Origin: Isochrysis galbana
Taxonomy: Eukaryota; Haptophyta; Isochrysidales; Isochrysidaceae
DNA length: 64,000 nucleotides
Direction of reading: 5' to 3'
Assembly: GCA_018136815.1 (NCBI GenBank)
Contig: CM030934.1
Coordinates: forward strand, 838,979 to 902,978
Shown: positions 10,801-20,639 of the stretch, piece after piece
Layout of the letters: each line of letters begins with the position of its first letter
Numbering within the stretch: position 1 is the first letter of the stretch
Notes under the pieces: model-generated
The model's input: only the letters and a program-made list of their open reading frames with translations
What the model was told of the DNA's origin: nothing
Databases searched by the model: none
Translations under genes and position numbers: made by a program

Positions 10801-11333
10801 GGGGATCTTCTTGCCTCTCTCTCTTCTTCCCCTTCCTCTCTCTCTTCGGGTCCATCATCGACTACGACGTCGATATCTTCTGTTTCAAAGACATGTGTTC
10901 GTGTTGGTGAGAATATGGCAACGAACGGGCGAGGAACCAGAAGAGAGACAGTGAGAGAGAGAAGAAAAGAGGCCCTCTCTAGTAGAAGGTGCGTGTAGAG
11001 AGGAAGCGACGTCAGGTGCCGCTTAAACTCATGAGTGAACCCGCACTCACAGAGAAAGAAACCTTGAAGATCGCCTTGTTAGTGCGCGGCTCCTTCCTCT
11101 CTCTCTCTCTCTCTCCCTCTCTCTCTCTCTACTCTCTCTCGCTCTCTTGTACCCTCGCAGCGCGCGCCCTCTCTCCCTCCTCTCCCTCTCCTCTCCCACT
11201 TTCACATCTCTCCTGGACGCTTTCCCCAGATTCTTGCACCCTCTTACCCCCTCTACCCAGCGCCGCGCGGGCGGTGGTGCCGCCCCTCCTCCCTCCTTCC
11301 CTCCCTTCCCCCTGCTGGCTTCCCCCCATCCGC

Positions 11334-13229
11334 ATGCGCGCTCCAATTCCTCTCAAGCCGCTGTCTCTCGCACCAGCCGTGTGGACCGATGACGACCTGC
11401 TCGAATCGGACGACGAGTACGCGCCCTCGCCCATCTCTGGATTCCTCAAGGTGCTGGGCACTGGCGCCTCGGGCACCGTCTGGCTGCTCGGCACCTCCAT
11501 GCCGGCCTCCTCGCAGGGGAGCAGCGCGTCAGACTGCACCGGGAGGGGAGGAGACGGGCCGCTATCTCGATCGGCGCACGGCTGCGCGCAAGGAGGCTGC
11601 ATCGTCTGCGGAGCTGCGCCAGCACATTCGCCAGAGCGGACAGGCGTATGCCAATGCCAACCAGCTACTGCCGCCGCTGCCGCTATGTCCGGCAGCGGCG
11701 GCTTTGGCGCGCGGACAGGCGCGCCGAGTCGCTTCGCGCTCAAGGTCACTTCGCATGAGCATGGCGCGCAGACTACATGCGTCGACCCGCGCACCGAGGA
11801 GGTGCTCATCGCACGCTCGCGGCACGATTTTATTGTGCGCTCATTCGGCTCGCACCTGGATGTGCGCAACCGCAAGACGTACCTCATGACGGAAGCGTGT
11901 CTCGGCGGCGACCTAGGCCACTTGCTTCGCCGCGCCGGTGGGATCCAGGCTGGCGAGCGCGGCTGCGGCGGTTGTGGCGCCGGCGGCGAGGGCGTGCCAG
12001 CCGCGGCTGGCCTTCGTGGAACACTGCCGGTTGACGTGGCGCGCTCCTTCTGCCTTTGCATCGTCTCGGCACTGAGCTATCTGCACTCGCAGGGCATCAT
12101 GTACCGTGACCTCAAACCCGATAATCTCGTGCTCGACGCATCGGGCCTGCTCAAGCTCGTCGACTTCGGCCTCGCCAAATCGAGCGCCGAGCCGTCGTAC
12201 ACACTTTGTGGCACACCTGAGTACCTCGCTCCAGAGATCGTCATGGTCCAAGGGCACGGCCCAGCGGTCGATTGGTGGGCGCTGGGTGTGGTAGTCTACG
12301 AAATGACGCATGGCTGCACTCCCTTCTCCGAGCGTGGCACTGTCGAGGACGTGCTGCAGCTTTACCGCAACATCTCGCACCCTGACTATAAGGTCGCATA
12401 CGATACGTCGCTACCTACGCCGCTCCTCTCCTTCCTCAAGCGCCTGCTCCGGCGCAACCCGAGTGCACGGCTGGGCGCTCAGCCCGAGGGAGAACCGCCA
12501 GCCTCGGCTGCCGGTGCGCGCGCCGTCCGTGCCCACCCATGGCTCGAGGGCGTGAGATGGGATTCGCCCGACGAGTGGCCACGGCCCGAGCCTGCGCTGC
12601 TTCACCCGCCGCTGCAGCGCTGTGGTGGCGCACGACAACCGCTCATCGCCGCGCCCGATGACACACCGCGCGACCTCGAGGCTGACGCTGACGCTGACGT
12701 CGAGGCTTATGCTTCCTGCTCGCCGCCAGCGCCGCCTGCTGTGCCGCGCACGCCCGAGAAGATGCACGCCGACGAAGGCGCGCATCCTACCGACAGCAGG
12801 CCAGGCCACGCCGTCACCTCCGTTGGCGACAAGCCAGCCGACGCGCCAACCGGAGCGCACGCCGCCTCAGCTGCGTCCACGCCCGAGCGCGCGCTGCACC
12901 AGTGCGCGCTCTCTCGCGCGCATACGCTGCCCGAGTTTACAGTGAAGGATCGTCGCCTTGTCGGTAATCTCGCTCCGCCGCCGCTTGTCACTTATACCTC
13001 GGGCTGGAACAATGACTCGACTTGGGACGACAGCAGCCACTTTCGTGCCGCTGTTGCCTCGTACCACTCTGACATGCGGCACGCAATCCACCGCCACTCA
13101 TCGGCTGTCGACCGTACCGGCAGCTGGGGTGGTGGCGCGTTACCGGGGGGTGCGTGCGGCGGCGAGCCGGCGGACCACGTGACCGTGGATGACGAGTCGG
13201 GACTGCGCTTCCTGCACGAGTCGTCTTGA
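11334..13229 (+). CDS. AGC-family serine/threonine protein kinase
   Basis: A single open exon of about 631 residues. Kinase landmarks in order: glycine loop LGTGASGTVW, VAIK-type lysine in RFALKVTS, catalytic loop YRDLKPDN, LVDFGLAK, activation segment YTLCGTPEYLAPEI, then VDWWALGVVVYEM and HPWLEGVRWD. YRDLKPDN with TLCGTPEYLAPEI is the AGC signature (PKA/PKG-like). Two insertions are unusual: about 80 Ser/Cys/Ala-rich residues between the glycine loop and the lysine, and a Gly/Cys-rich insert before the catalytic loop. The C-terminal tail is long and low-complexity, and I see no FxxF hydrophobic motif. The ATG at 11334 was preferred because the 115 upstream in-frame codons are CT-rich sequence read as Ser/Leu/Pro. 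The exact AGC subfamily is unknown. Confidence 0.88.
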   Translation: MRAPIPLKPLSLAPAVWTDDDLLESDDEYAPSPISGFLKVLGTGASGTVWLLGTSMPASSQGSSASDCTGRGGDGPLSRSAHGCAQGGCIVCGAAPAHSPERTGVCQCQPATAAAAAMSGSGGFGARTGAPSRFALKVTSHEHGAQTTCVDPRTEEVLIARSRHDFIVRSFGSHLDVRNRKTYLMTEACLGGDLGHLLRRAGGIQAGERGCGGCGAGGEGVPAAAGLRGTLPVDVARSFCLCIVSALSYLHSQGIMYRDLKPDNLVLDASGLLKLVDFGLAKSSAEPSYTLCGTPEYLAPEIVMVQGHGPAVDWWALGVVVYEMTHGCTPFSERGTVEDVLQLYRNISHPDYKVAYDTSLPTPLLSFLKRLLRRNPSARLGAQPEGEPPASAAGARAVRAHPWLEGVRWDSPDEWPRPEPALLHPPLQRCGGARQPLIAAPDDTPRDLEADADADVEAYASCSPPAPPAVPRTPEKMHADEGAHPTDSRPGHAVTSVGDKPADAPTGAHAASAASTPERALHQCALSRAHTLPEFTVKDRRLVGNLAPPPLVTYTSGWNNDSTWDDSSHFRAAVASYHSDMRHAIHRHSSAVDRTGSWGGGALPGGACGGEPADHVTVDDESGLRFLHESS

Positions 13230-13716
13230 TGCTCTGGCCGGTTGGGCAACCGCTTCTCTGTGCATCGCATGCGCTCAAAGCGTGTCCCTCGTCCACATCG
13301 TTGCTGCTCTCACTGCATGTTTTCCGTCTGTTCCTTCACATGTAAACGTCTCACTCATGCCATACGATCGATGCGTCGAATGGGATGCTCGCTCGCAGCT
13401 CGATGCTTAAACTTATTTCCCTCCGAATGCGACGACGGGGGTGGGGAAGCCGTGGTCATCCTGCATGCGCATGCTGGAAGAGAATGAAAGGGACATAGTG
13501 GTGGTATTATGCCTCGGCTGCATGGCAGCCGTCGGCCTGAGCTATTTTACGGGTTTGTGTTGGATGTCGGTCGGTAAGTGGAGTTGTGGGTACAAGTGCT
13601 CGAGTGGCGCGGCTATAGGTATGGGTGCTTTGCGGCTACTAGTGAACGATGCTCATTGTTGTGCGCCATCAGTCTCTGCGGCTATTTAATTTGTTGTTAT
13701 AGCTGGTTGTTTGTGA
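13230..13716. other. 3' flank of the kinase gene, nothing else seen
   Basis: No further open frame with protein-like composition, tRNA or repeat boundary was recognised before the palindromic end of the repeat at 13717. Confidence 0.5.
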
Positions 13717-14115
13717 AACTAAGTTTATACTTAGTTCAGGCCACGGGGGGATGCCTCGCGCCTCCCCTCTCAGGCACCAATTCCTCGCTCCGGGGGGCCT
13801 GTCGGTCAACCCCATGCTCTGTCTTTTGGCATGAGCAGGGCACTCAACAATACCACCCAGACCCCCAATGGGCGCGGGTCGCGAGCCGCACTCCCATGCC
13901 CGCATTGGGCCTGCCCTCGTAGCCTGACTCCCCCCCCCATCCCTGGTCGCCAGGCACCAGGCAGACAGGGGCCTCTGCGCGGCACCCAAGGCCAGCAGCG
14001 AGGCCAGCGTGGGAGAGGCAGGGGGGGCCAAGTGCTGAGCCCAACCTTCCACTGCCCCCTGAGCTGCCCTTGCTGGCCCTCTGGCTCTGGGAGCCCCGAA
14101 AGGACTTCTAAGAGC
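13717..14115 (-). repeat. Dispersed GC-rich repeat with terminal palindrome, copy 1
   Basis: Read on the minus strand, it matches in order the segments at 29830-30231, 34925-35344 and (partly) 35690-35972: a CCAGAGGGCCAGC-like block, GGCAGTGGAAGGTTGGGCTC, a CCTCTCCC-GCTGGCCTCGCTG block, a CATGGGG block, and finally a short A/T palindrome. Here the end is the 8+4+8 hairpin at 13717-13736 (AACTAAGT / ACTTAGTT). It is non-coding. It could be a SINE-like or Helitron-like family; no A/B box or CTRR end could be confirmed. Confidence 0.6.
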
Positions 14116-14224
14116 AGGCCGTGGCGCGTAGGCCCAGGCCAATACTTGTACAACTTGTTCTGCAAGTTTGGGTGGCTCGCCCAACTTGCCAGAAGTTTGG
14201 GCCCTCTCTACAAGTGGCTGCAAG

Positions 14225-15232
14225 ATTGGGGCCTTACACAAGAGGCGGGAGTGCATGTATATTTACGTCCGTATACCGTCCACATGGGGGGCATTCGCCA
14301 AAAAAACAACCAAACCTGAGGTTGCACCCTCTTGGCGCCGGGCTCTCTACCAGTATCCAGTATAATCTCCTCTTCATTAGTAGACAGCAACGATTACGAC
14401 AAGAGCTGAACATGTTCACTCGCGGTGAACAAGTTGTCGCGGTGAACAAGTTGACTCGGTGAACAAGTTGTCGCGCGGATGCGACTCTTTCACATAATCA
14501 GGGCCTTTCATGACAGTAAATTGGCCCTCTCTCTTGCCCTCTTCAGCTCCGAGGAGACGGATTGGGGCCTTACACAAGAGGCGGGAGTGCATGTATATTT
14601 ACGTCCGTATACCGTCCACATGGGGGGCATTCGCCAAAAAAACAACCAAACCTGAGGTTGCACCCTCTTGGCGCCGGGCTCTCTACCAGTATCCAGTATA
14701 ATCTCCTCTTCATTAGTAGACAGCAACGATTACGACAAGAGCTGAACATGTTCACTCGCGGTGAACAAGTTGTCGCGGTGAACAAGTTGACTCGGTGAAC
14801 AAGTTGTCGCGCGGATGCGACTCTTTCACATAATCAGGGCCTTTCATGACAGTAAATTGGCCCTCTCTCTTGCCCTCTTCAGCTCCGAGGAGACGGATTG
14901 GGGCCTTACACAAGAGGCGGGAGTGCATGTATATTTACGTCCGTATACCGTCCACATGGGGGGCATTCGCCAAAAAAACAACCAAACCTGAGGTTGCACC
15001 CTCTTGGCGCCGGGCTCTCTACCAGTATCCAGTATAATCTCCTCTTCATTAGTAGACAGCAACGATTACGACAAGAGCTGAACATGTTCACTCGCGGTGA
15101 ACAAGTTGTCGCGGTGAACAAGTTGACTCGGTGAACAAGTTGTCGCGCGGATGCGACTCTTTCACATAATCAGGGCCTTTCATGACAGTAAATTGGCCCT
15201 CTCTCTTGCCCTCTTCAGCTCCGAGGAGACAG
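14225..15232. repeat. Three tandem copies of a 336-bp unit
   Basis: Near-identical units start at 14225, 14561 and 14897 and are spaced exactly 336 bp apart; short in-frame ORFs repeat with the same spacing. Each unit contains GGGCCTTACACAAGAGGCGG near its start and, later, a cluster of AACATGTT/GAACAAGTT dyads and GGATGCGACTCTTTCACAT. The very low divergence implies recent amplification. It is non-coding. Confidence 0.9.
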
Positions 15233-15259
15233 GCTGCGGCGCGCGGCTGTCGAGGCGAA

Positions 15260-15284
15260 GCTCGTTTCCTCATCGGAAACGAGC
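15260..15284. repeat. Perfect 10-bp-stem hairpin
   Basis: GCTCGTTTCC, a 5-base loop, then GGAAACGAGC. The half GCGAAGCTCGTTTCC also occurs at about 16498-16512 and, inverted, at 35657-35671, always in retroelement-like surroundings. Confidence 0.7.
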
Positions 15285-15584
15285 CGCGGAGGCGCACCGG
15301 CGGCTAGCGCGGCGCACGGCTCACCCGGGGAGCCCGGGACGGGCTCATCGGGGGAACGGGGAGGGCAAATGACGGGCATGTGAAATGGACGGGGAAGTGG
15401 CACGGAACGCAAATCGGAGGGACGGAGGACGTAGGGAAGGGCGCGGCGAGCAGATACCGCTTGATTGGGACTCGTAGGGACTCGTAGACTCGAAAGGATG
15501 ACTCGGAAGACTCGGGACTTGGGGGTACTCAGGGGGGCTGCAGGTTACCAACAGGCGATACAACGCCGAACACCACGTTGACAG

Positions 15585-15870
15585 ACAACCTGAACAAGTT
15601 CACATCTCAACAAGTTGACCTCTCAACATGTTGACCTCTCAACAAGTTGACCTTTCAACATGTTGACCTCTCAACATGTTGACCTCCCAACAAGTTGACC
15701 TCCCAACAAGTTGACCTCTCAACATGTTGACCTTTCAACATGTTCACATCTCAACAAGTTGACCTCTCAACATGTTGACCTCTCAACAAGTTGGTTTCGC
15801 TCACCGAACAAGTTGGTTCCCGCCTGAACAAGTCGTGAACAAGTTGGTTCCACCCTCAACAAGTTGATTC
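15585..15870. repeat. Array of about 17 short dyads, 16-bp period
   Basis: Seventeen 10-mers of the form CAACAAGTTG, CAACATGTTG or GAACAAGTT follow one another. Most are separated by ACCTCT-type hexamers, so the unit is 16 bp (for example CAACATGTTGACCTCT). CAACATGTTG is a perfect palindrome; CAACAAGTTG differs at one central base. The last four units are more widely spaced. The same dyad is present in each 336-bp repeat upstream. The array sits beside retroelement remnants, so it may be part of an LTR or a satellite. Confidence 0.85.
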
Positions 15871-16010
15871 CAGGTAAAAATAAAACTCAACTCCTTCGAT
15901 TTTCGAGACAAAAATCGGCGAACCCGAACTTGAGCCCAGGGAGAATCCGAATCAACTCGCCTGGAGCGACCACGACGAACCTAGAAGACGGTAGATAACG
16001 AAGAAGGCTC
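15870..16010 (-). repeat. LTR-like fragment, inverted copy at 34390-34580
   Basis: The minus strand of this stretch carries GGATTCTCCCTGGGCTCAAG, TCGCCGATTTT and GAGTTTTATTTTTACC. The same words are on the plus strand at 34505-34580. It lies directly beside a retroviral-type protease remnant, so it is probably a piece of LTR or leader of a Ty3-type element. Confidence 0.5.
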
Positions 16011-16039
16011 GTATTCAGGCCGAAACATTCTTGCCAAAG

Positions 16040-16330
16040 AGCCTGGATACAACACCCCCCAAATCAAATCGAGACGACACCGCGGCGTCCGTTAGTCGGT
16101 CAACGCACGCGTCCGGGTTGGCTAGCAAGGCGGTGGTGACTACTGACGGGCCTGCTCCTGTATCGGCGAGGGTGCTATTGACGGTGAGGGCGGAGTCGGC
16201 TAGGACCACGCCGTCGTGGTTATCGGAGACGCCGGAGCGGCAAATCATTAAATCTCGGATGTAGAGGCAGTGACGCGGATAAAGGGATGGCTCCGTCTCG
16301 ACGATGCTCTCGGTGTCGTGCGCGGTCACG
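16040..16330 (-). pseudogene. Ty3-type retroelement aspartic protease fragment
   Basis: The minus-strand frame reads YPRHCLYIRDLMICR, then ALTVNSTLADTGAGPSVVTT, matching in order the protease part of the intact pol at 42016-49500 (YPRHCLYVRDLVVCR and NSTLADTGAGPSVITT). DTGAG is the aspartic-protease active-site motif. The homology stops abruptly after DACVDRLTDAAV, so this is a truncated relic. No RT or integrase follows. Confidence 0.8.
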
Positions 16331-16668
16331 TGCGCAATTGTTACGGGCGGGGTCGGACTCGACGGAGTTGTCGGAACCGGCGGGTTCGGATGGGGCATCG
16401 GGGGACTCTTGGGCGGGGGATGAAGGGTCCTCTCCACCTTGGAAACTCGGAGGGGCGACGGCCGAAGGCGCGAGCGCGGATTTTGTGCTTGTCGAAGCGA
16501 AGCTCGTTTCCTCATTGGAGTCTCTGCAGGGCCTGCAGGGACATCTTCACCTGCGTCTTCACCTGCGTCGGCGTGCGGCATCGGCCAGCGGCTCAATGCA
16601 GGTGCGCATCTTCCCAGTTGGAAAATTTTTTTATTCTCAGCCTCAGCCTATCACTCCTGATCCGACCA

Positions 16669-17050
16669 GCCATGTCCGCTCCGTCGTCGCGCTCGCCCTC
16701 GCCCAAGCCCGTCCTCCCGCCTTTCTCTGCTGAGGAGGTGGTCCAGCCCGTCATTCCATCACTCCCGGCCATCTCAGCCGCGCCTCCCGCCGATCGTTTC
16801 CCTTCCGTATCGTCGCATATCGAGCCAGTGGTCATGCTCGATGCTCGATCCGTCATTCCCTCCCATGAGCGCCCGCCCCAATCTCCCAAAATAGACCGCC
16901 ACGAGCGGGGGAAGGGAGGGGGGTCACTCACCGACGCCATTGCCCTTCGTGGGGCGGGAGGGGGTCGTTCGGAGGGGGGAGGCGGCTGGCGGGGCAGGCT
17001 AGGGGGGGACCTTGCGGAATCCTTGCACACCCAGGGGAGGTGGAAGCAAT
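16669..17050 (+). repeat. Retroelement leader/gag-start-like repeat
   Basis: An ATG at 16672 opens a frame with SRSPSPKPVLPPFSAEEVVQ and PADRFPSVSSHIEPVV. The first part is nearly identical at 20836-20928, and a related one (PSSPSPKPACPPSSADGLQ) lies in both large retroelement LTR regions at about 39400-39535 and 58860-59000. The second part recurs inverted at 34275-34390. It is probably the start of a gag or leader frame of several related elements. No complete protein remains. Confidence 0.5.
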
Positions 17051-17553
17051 AGTGGTTAAAATGAGTGAGTGACCGAGCTAGCATTGGCATATTGGCATCG
17101 GCGATTGGATTTCCTTAGTCTTACGAGTGCGGCGTGAATATTTATGTTTTGTTCATCCAAGAATCGGGTGGCAGAAAATTCGTGCACGAGGCAGCCGAAA
17201 GCGGCGTACACCTCGTCCAACAAGAGATGTACAATGTCTAGTCGCCTCACTCTCCCCTCACACGATCGGGTGGGCGGGGTGGGTGGACGTGTCTAGGAGG
17301 CTGTTCGTCTGCAACAATGACGGCAGGCGAAGAAATAGGGCCAGGGTAGAGTAAACGGCAGAGCGCATGACAGCAGCCGCTCCAGCTCCATCAGCCAAGC
17401 CAACGGGAGGTTTGAGGCCCGTCTTTTACCAATGCAACGCTCTACGTCGGTCTAGACGGCTTCCACGCCTAGAGCGGCGAGCCGCCAGACAGCAACAGCG
17501 ATCTCCCATAAGTGCTCTGAGAGATACGCGCGGTGAAGGCACTCCGGACTGCG
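17051..17553. other. Spacer downstream of the Herp-like gene, no gene seen
   Basis: No protein-like frame, tRNA or repeat end was recognised. It is the 3' flank of the minus-strand gene that ends at 17554. Confidence 0.4.
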
Positions 17554-18888
17554 TCAGAAACCGTGCGCGTTCTGCTCCGCAAATGGGCCTCCAGCAGCTT
17601 GCTCGGCAGGCAAGACGCCCGGGAAAAGTGAGGTGAAGAACGCAACGAGTGTGCCGCAGAAAGCGGCGAGACCGCCGCGCTCCTGTTGGCCCGTTGTGTC
17701 CATAGCGGTCGCTGCGTCCTCGCCGGGAAGATCCCGCCCGCCTACCTGCCCTGTTGCGTCAGTGTCCTCATCGGTGGTCGTCTCGATATTTGCCTCTCCC
17801 GACTCCGCTTGCGGCGTGGGCAAGTTGGGTGCGAAGAAGTTAGCGATAAAATCGAGCCGTCCGGTCTGTGCAAAAAAGATGAGGACTGCGCACATCGCAA
17901 GGAGCAGCACGCGGTGGGGCGCGCCGTCTTGCGAGAGTAAGTACACGAAGAGACAGAGCTTGAGCACGAGCTTCAGCGCGTCACCTGGCTCCTCACCCTC
18001 TGCCATCACCCCTTCCCGTCCGTCGAACCTCTCTTGCACCGCCCGCGCCGCCACCTCGGCTGCTTCCGCACCGTCCGTATTGGCATCTTCACGCGGCGTG
18101 GCGTCCGCTGATTCCGGGACGAAGGTCACCGAACCTGCGCAGCCATGCGCCCCGTCGGTGAAGATGCCGTAGCCGGGAGGCATCACCGGCATAGGCACAA
18201 CATATGGCTGCCCAAACCACTCGTATGTCATGAGCTGGTAGCCGACAGGCGCCAAAGGCTCTAGCGACGGCGGAAAGGCCGTCGCGCCTGCGAAGGCGGA
18301 CGGGGCTGCCTCCGCGGAGTCCAGGGGACGCGCCACGAAGGATGAGTTGGAGCCCTGCAGGGCAGCAGGCTCTGGCGGCTGTGCCGCCAACGTGGGACGC
18401 GCCACAGTGCGCGGCTCATCTGTCACCAACACGCTCCGCACGTCCACCGCGTCGCTCATTGTCTCGTGCGAGGATCCATCGCCCGCGTTCGAAATGGGCT
18501 CTGGTGGAGGGCGCCGCTTTGACGGGGTCATCAGGTGGAAGACTTGTGGCTCACTCAGGTCGCGCTGCGCAGGCAGAGAGGGATAGCAGCGTCAGAATGC
18601 GCACACAGATGCAGTTCTTGCCCTTCCGGCAGGTTGGCCGCGTGACCGAGGACTCACCTGTCGGAGGAGATCGATCGCCTTCGCATCGTCTCTCAGCAGC
18701 TGCCCCGCGAAGATGAGCCTCTGCTCGGAGGGGAGAGGGTGGTCTGGGTGCTCTGCAGCGAGCCTCGCCTTGAGAGAGCCAATCGTGGAGGTGGCGAGCG
18801 GGACGCGCAGGCGGAAGTCGACGTCGTCGGCGGTGGAGGGGCTGCGGATCACCAGCGTCACCTCGTGTGGAGACGAGGGTGCCTCCAT
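17554..18888 (-). CDS. Herp-like protein: ubiquitin-like domain plus membrane hairpin
   Basis: Two exons, 18888-18658 and 18564-17554, join in phase 0 across a 93-nt intron to give about 413 residues. Residues about 8-80 form a ubiquitin-like fold (VTLVIRSPSTADDVDFRLRV, TIGSLKARLAAEHPDHP, EQRLIFAGQLLRDDAKAIDL), ending QVFHLM as in HERPUD proteins. The middle is disordered, with YEWFGQPYVVPMPVMPPGYG. Near the C-terminus two hydrophobic stretches (LKLVLKLCLFVYLLSQ and VLLLAMCAVLIFFAQTGRLD) form the hairpin typical of Herp. In animals Herp is an ER membrane adaptor of the Hrd1 ubiquitin-ligase complex in ER-associated degradation. Length fits (human HERPUD1 is about 390). The role here is inferred from architecture. 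Confidence 0.75.
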
Positions 18889-18899
18889 CGTGAGGGAGA

Positions 18900-19556
18900 G
18901 AAGAGTCAAGGGGGGGGGGGAGGTGGGCGGAGGGGGCGGGCGAACAGATTGAGGGAAGGGTGACTCAGCGAGAGAGAGAAGGGGGTGGGGGTGGGGGGGG
19001 GGGAGGAAGGGGCAGGAAGAGGGAGAGAGAAGAGGGAGAGAGAGGAAAGAGAGGGGGGGCGGGGAGGGGGGGGGGGGAGAGGGACAGAGAGGGAGAGGAG
19101 AGAGGGAGAGAGGAGATAGGGAGAAAAGAGAAGTGAAATCGCTAGGGACTAGAACTTTGTATTTTGTACTCCTAAGGGAAGAGAACTGTCGAGAATGATG
19201 AGAGGATCGAAGGGATTTTGACGGAGAGGAAGGAGGAAGTATACGTGGATGTGGCACATAGAAGATCAGTGAGCGTGGTTCTGGGGGTGACGCTTCTTCT
19301 GGGGGTGAAGAGAGAGAGGGAGAGAGAGAGAACGCCCACGAAGGAGAAGGGTCTGGCGCGGAGAGAGGGACACAAGCCCTCCAACTTCTTAAAGTAGGAG
19401 TAGTGGTGGGGTAGTAAGGTCTCTCGCGGGGTGGAGTCCACCGAGAGCGGTCGCCCCAAGAGGTTATGTTATTCACTGAACACCACGGAGGGGGCGTCTT
19501 TTCGTGGGCGTCAGAGTTTTATTGTTGTGTTAGTATAACCTTAGTGCTGCGGGAGC
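18900..19556. repeat. G/GA-rich spacer upstream of the Herp-like gene
   Basis: This is the 5' flank of the minus-strand gene. On the plus strand it consists of G runs and GAGAGG repeats from about 18900 to 19340 (CT-rich on the coding strand), resembling the pyrimidine-rich leaders of other genes in the window. No separate gene is supported. Confidence 0.55.
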
Positions 19557-19564
19557 GTAGCCCT

Positions 19565-19710
19565 TCGACGGCAACGGAGCAACGGAGCCCCTACCCCACG
19601 ATGGGGGATGCGCGTGTGCGCGGTTGGCGCATGGCTCGTCCGGTGTATGTGGCTAGGAATGCTAGCTCACAAGATGTCATACGACTGTCGCATCCGCGAT
19701 CGACCTTTTT
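19565..19710. repeat. Dispersed repeat, inverted copy of 700-870
   Basis: Contains GCAACGGAGCCCCTACCCC, GTCCGGTGTATGTGGCTAGG and TGTCGCATCCGCGATCGACC, the reverse complement of the series at 700-870. It ends about 25 bases before the hAT-type MITE. Confidence 0.6.
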
Positions 19711-19736
19711 GTTTTAGAAGTTGTTTGCGTTTCTAT

Positions 19737-20186
19737 CAGTGATGGTGCATCAGTTCATCAGCTGACACCAACTTCGAGGCTGATACTGATATCATAGCTG
19801 ATATAAGCTAATGGACCTCATCAGCTGATATCACCTCAAAGGCCCTGAGCGAGCAGAATATCAACTGATATCAGTGGCTTGTGTATTTGCTGCAGAGCTA
19901 AATGCGACAAAACGTCATCGAACTAGCAATATGTGAGCGTTTAGTGGCTCAGGTGACAGCGCGTCGGCTGGGCGCAGTGCGGAGAGCCAGTTCGACTCCC
20001 ATCCAACCTCAGTAAAACTCAACTTTTTTGCACTTTTTTTTTGGATGTAGAAAGTAAAGGGGACTGGGTGTTTTGTTTTCTCCCCGCTCCAAGCTGCTGA
20101 CAACTGATAACTGATATCAGTTATCAGCTCGAGGTGAGCTGATACTGATGTAAAAAACTGATATTAGTACTGATGCACCATCACTG
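19737..20186. mobile_element. 450-bp hAT-type MITE with 8-bp target duplication
   Basis: The ends are perfect 18-bp TIRs, CAGTGATGGTGCATCAGT at 19737-19754 and its complement at 20169-20186. Both sides are flanked by GTTTCTAT (19729-19736 and 20187-20194), an exact 8-bp target duplication. An 8-bp duplication with a CAGTG start is the hAT pattern. The interior is AT-rich with repeated CAGCTGATATC/GATATCAG words that would fold. It contains Pol III-like boxes followed by T runs, and no transposase. Confidence 0.9.
19940..20042 (+). other. tRNA-like Pol III A and B boxes inside the MITE
   Basis: TGGCTCAGGTG fits the A-box pattern, and GTTCGACTC about 45 bases downstream fits the B box, followed by two T runs (the longer about 10 T near 20032) that could end a Pol III transcript. 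The stretch does not fold as a proper tRNA: the T-stem pairs poorly and no acceptor stem is found. It is better seen as a tRNA-derived, SINE-like promoter than a tRNA gene. Confidence 0.4.
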
Positions 20187-20639
20187 GTTTCTATGTCTAT
20201 GTCCTCTCCTTGCAGCCACGAGTCACCGTCGCGTCGTCCTACATTCGCCCATTCGCCCTCTTTGCCCTCGCCTCCTTTGTCGCCTCCCTTGTCGCCTGCT
20301 TGCCCCTCACCTGGCTTACCTCCTTGCGTGCTCCTCGCGTTTTAAGGCTAAGTCGTAAGTCGAGCGTTCAGGTAGCGCCGGTGCAAGGAACCGCCCCCTT
20401 GTGTGACCCTGATTTCCCCTCAGGTGTTGGCCGTTGGATTATATCATGGCGCTATTTTACTTCGGTCTTCATCAACTCACTTAAGGGTTTTCGAAAGATT
20501 CCCTCCTTATTCCTGTGCGTAACTGTCGCCCCCGTCGGATCGTCCGTCGCCCCGTCGCTCTCTTGTCGGCATTCTCTTCCTTGTTCGGTCTGTCAGCAGG
20601 TTCCTGTGCGTTCCGTGATAAGGATACGTTAGTGTGGAG

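Noticed and set aside
10989-11333. N-terminal extension of the AGC kinase
   Set aside because: It is low-complexity CT-rich DNA with a possible leader intron acceptor; the first protein-like sequence starts at 11334.
11129-12061. 310-codon antisense frame over the kinase
   Set aside because: An Arg/Ala/Ser-rich shadow of the GC-rich kinase exon.
19930-20010. Possible tRNA gene
   Set aside because: A and B boxes fit, but the acceptor, anticodon and T stems do not pair; treated as a SINE-like promoter only.
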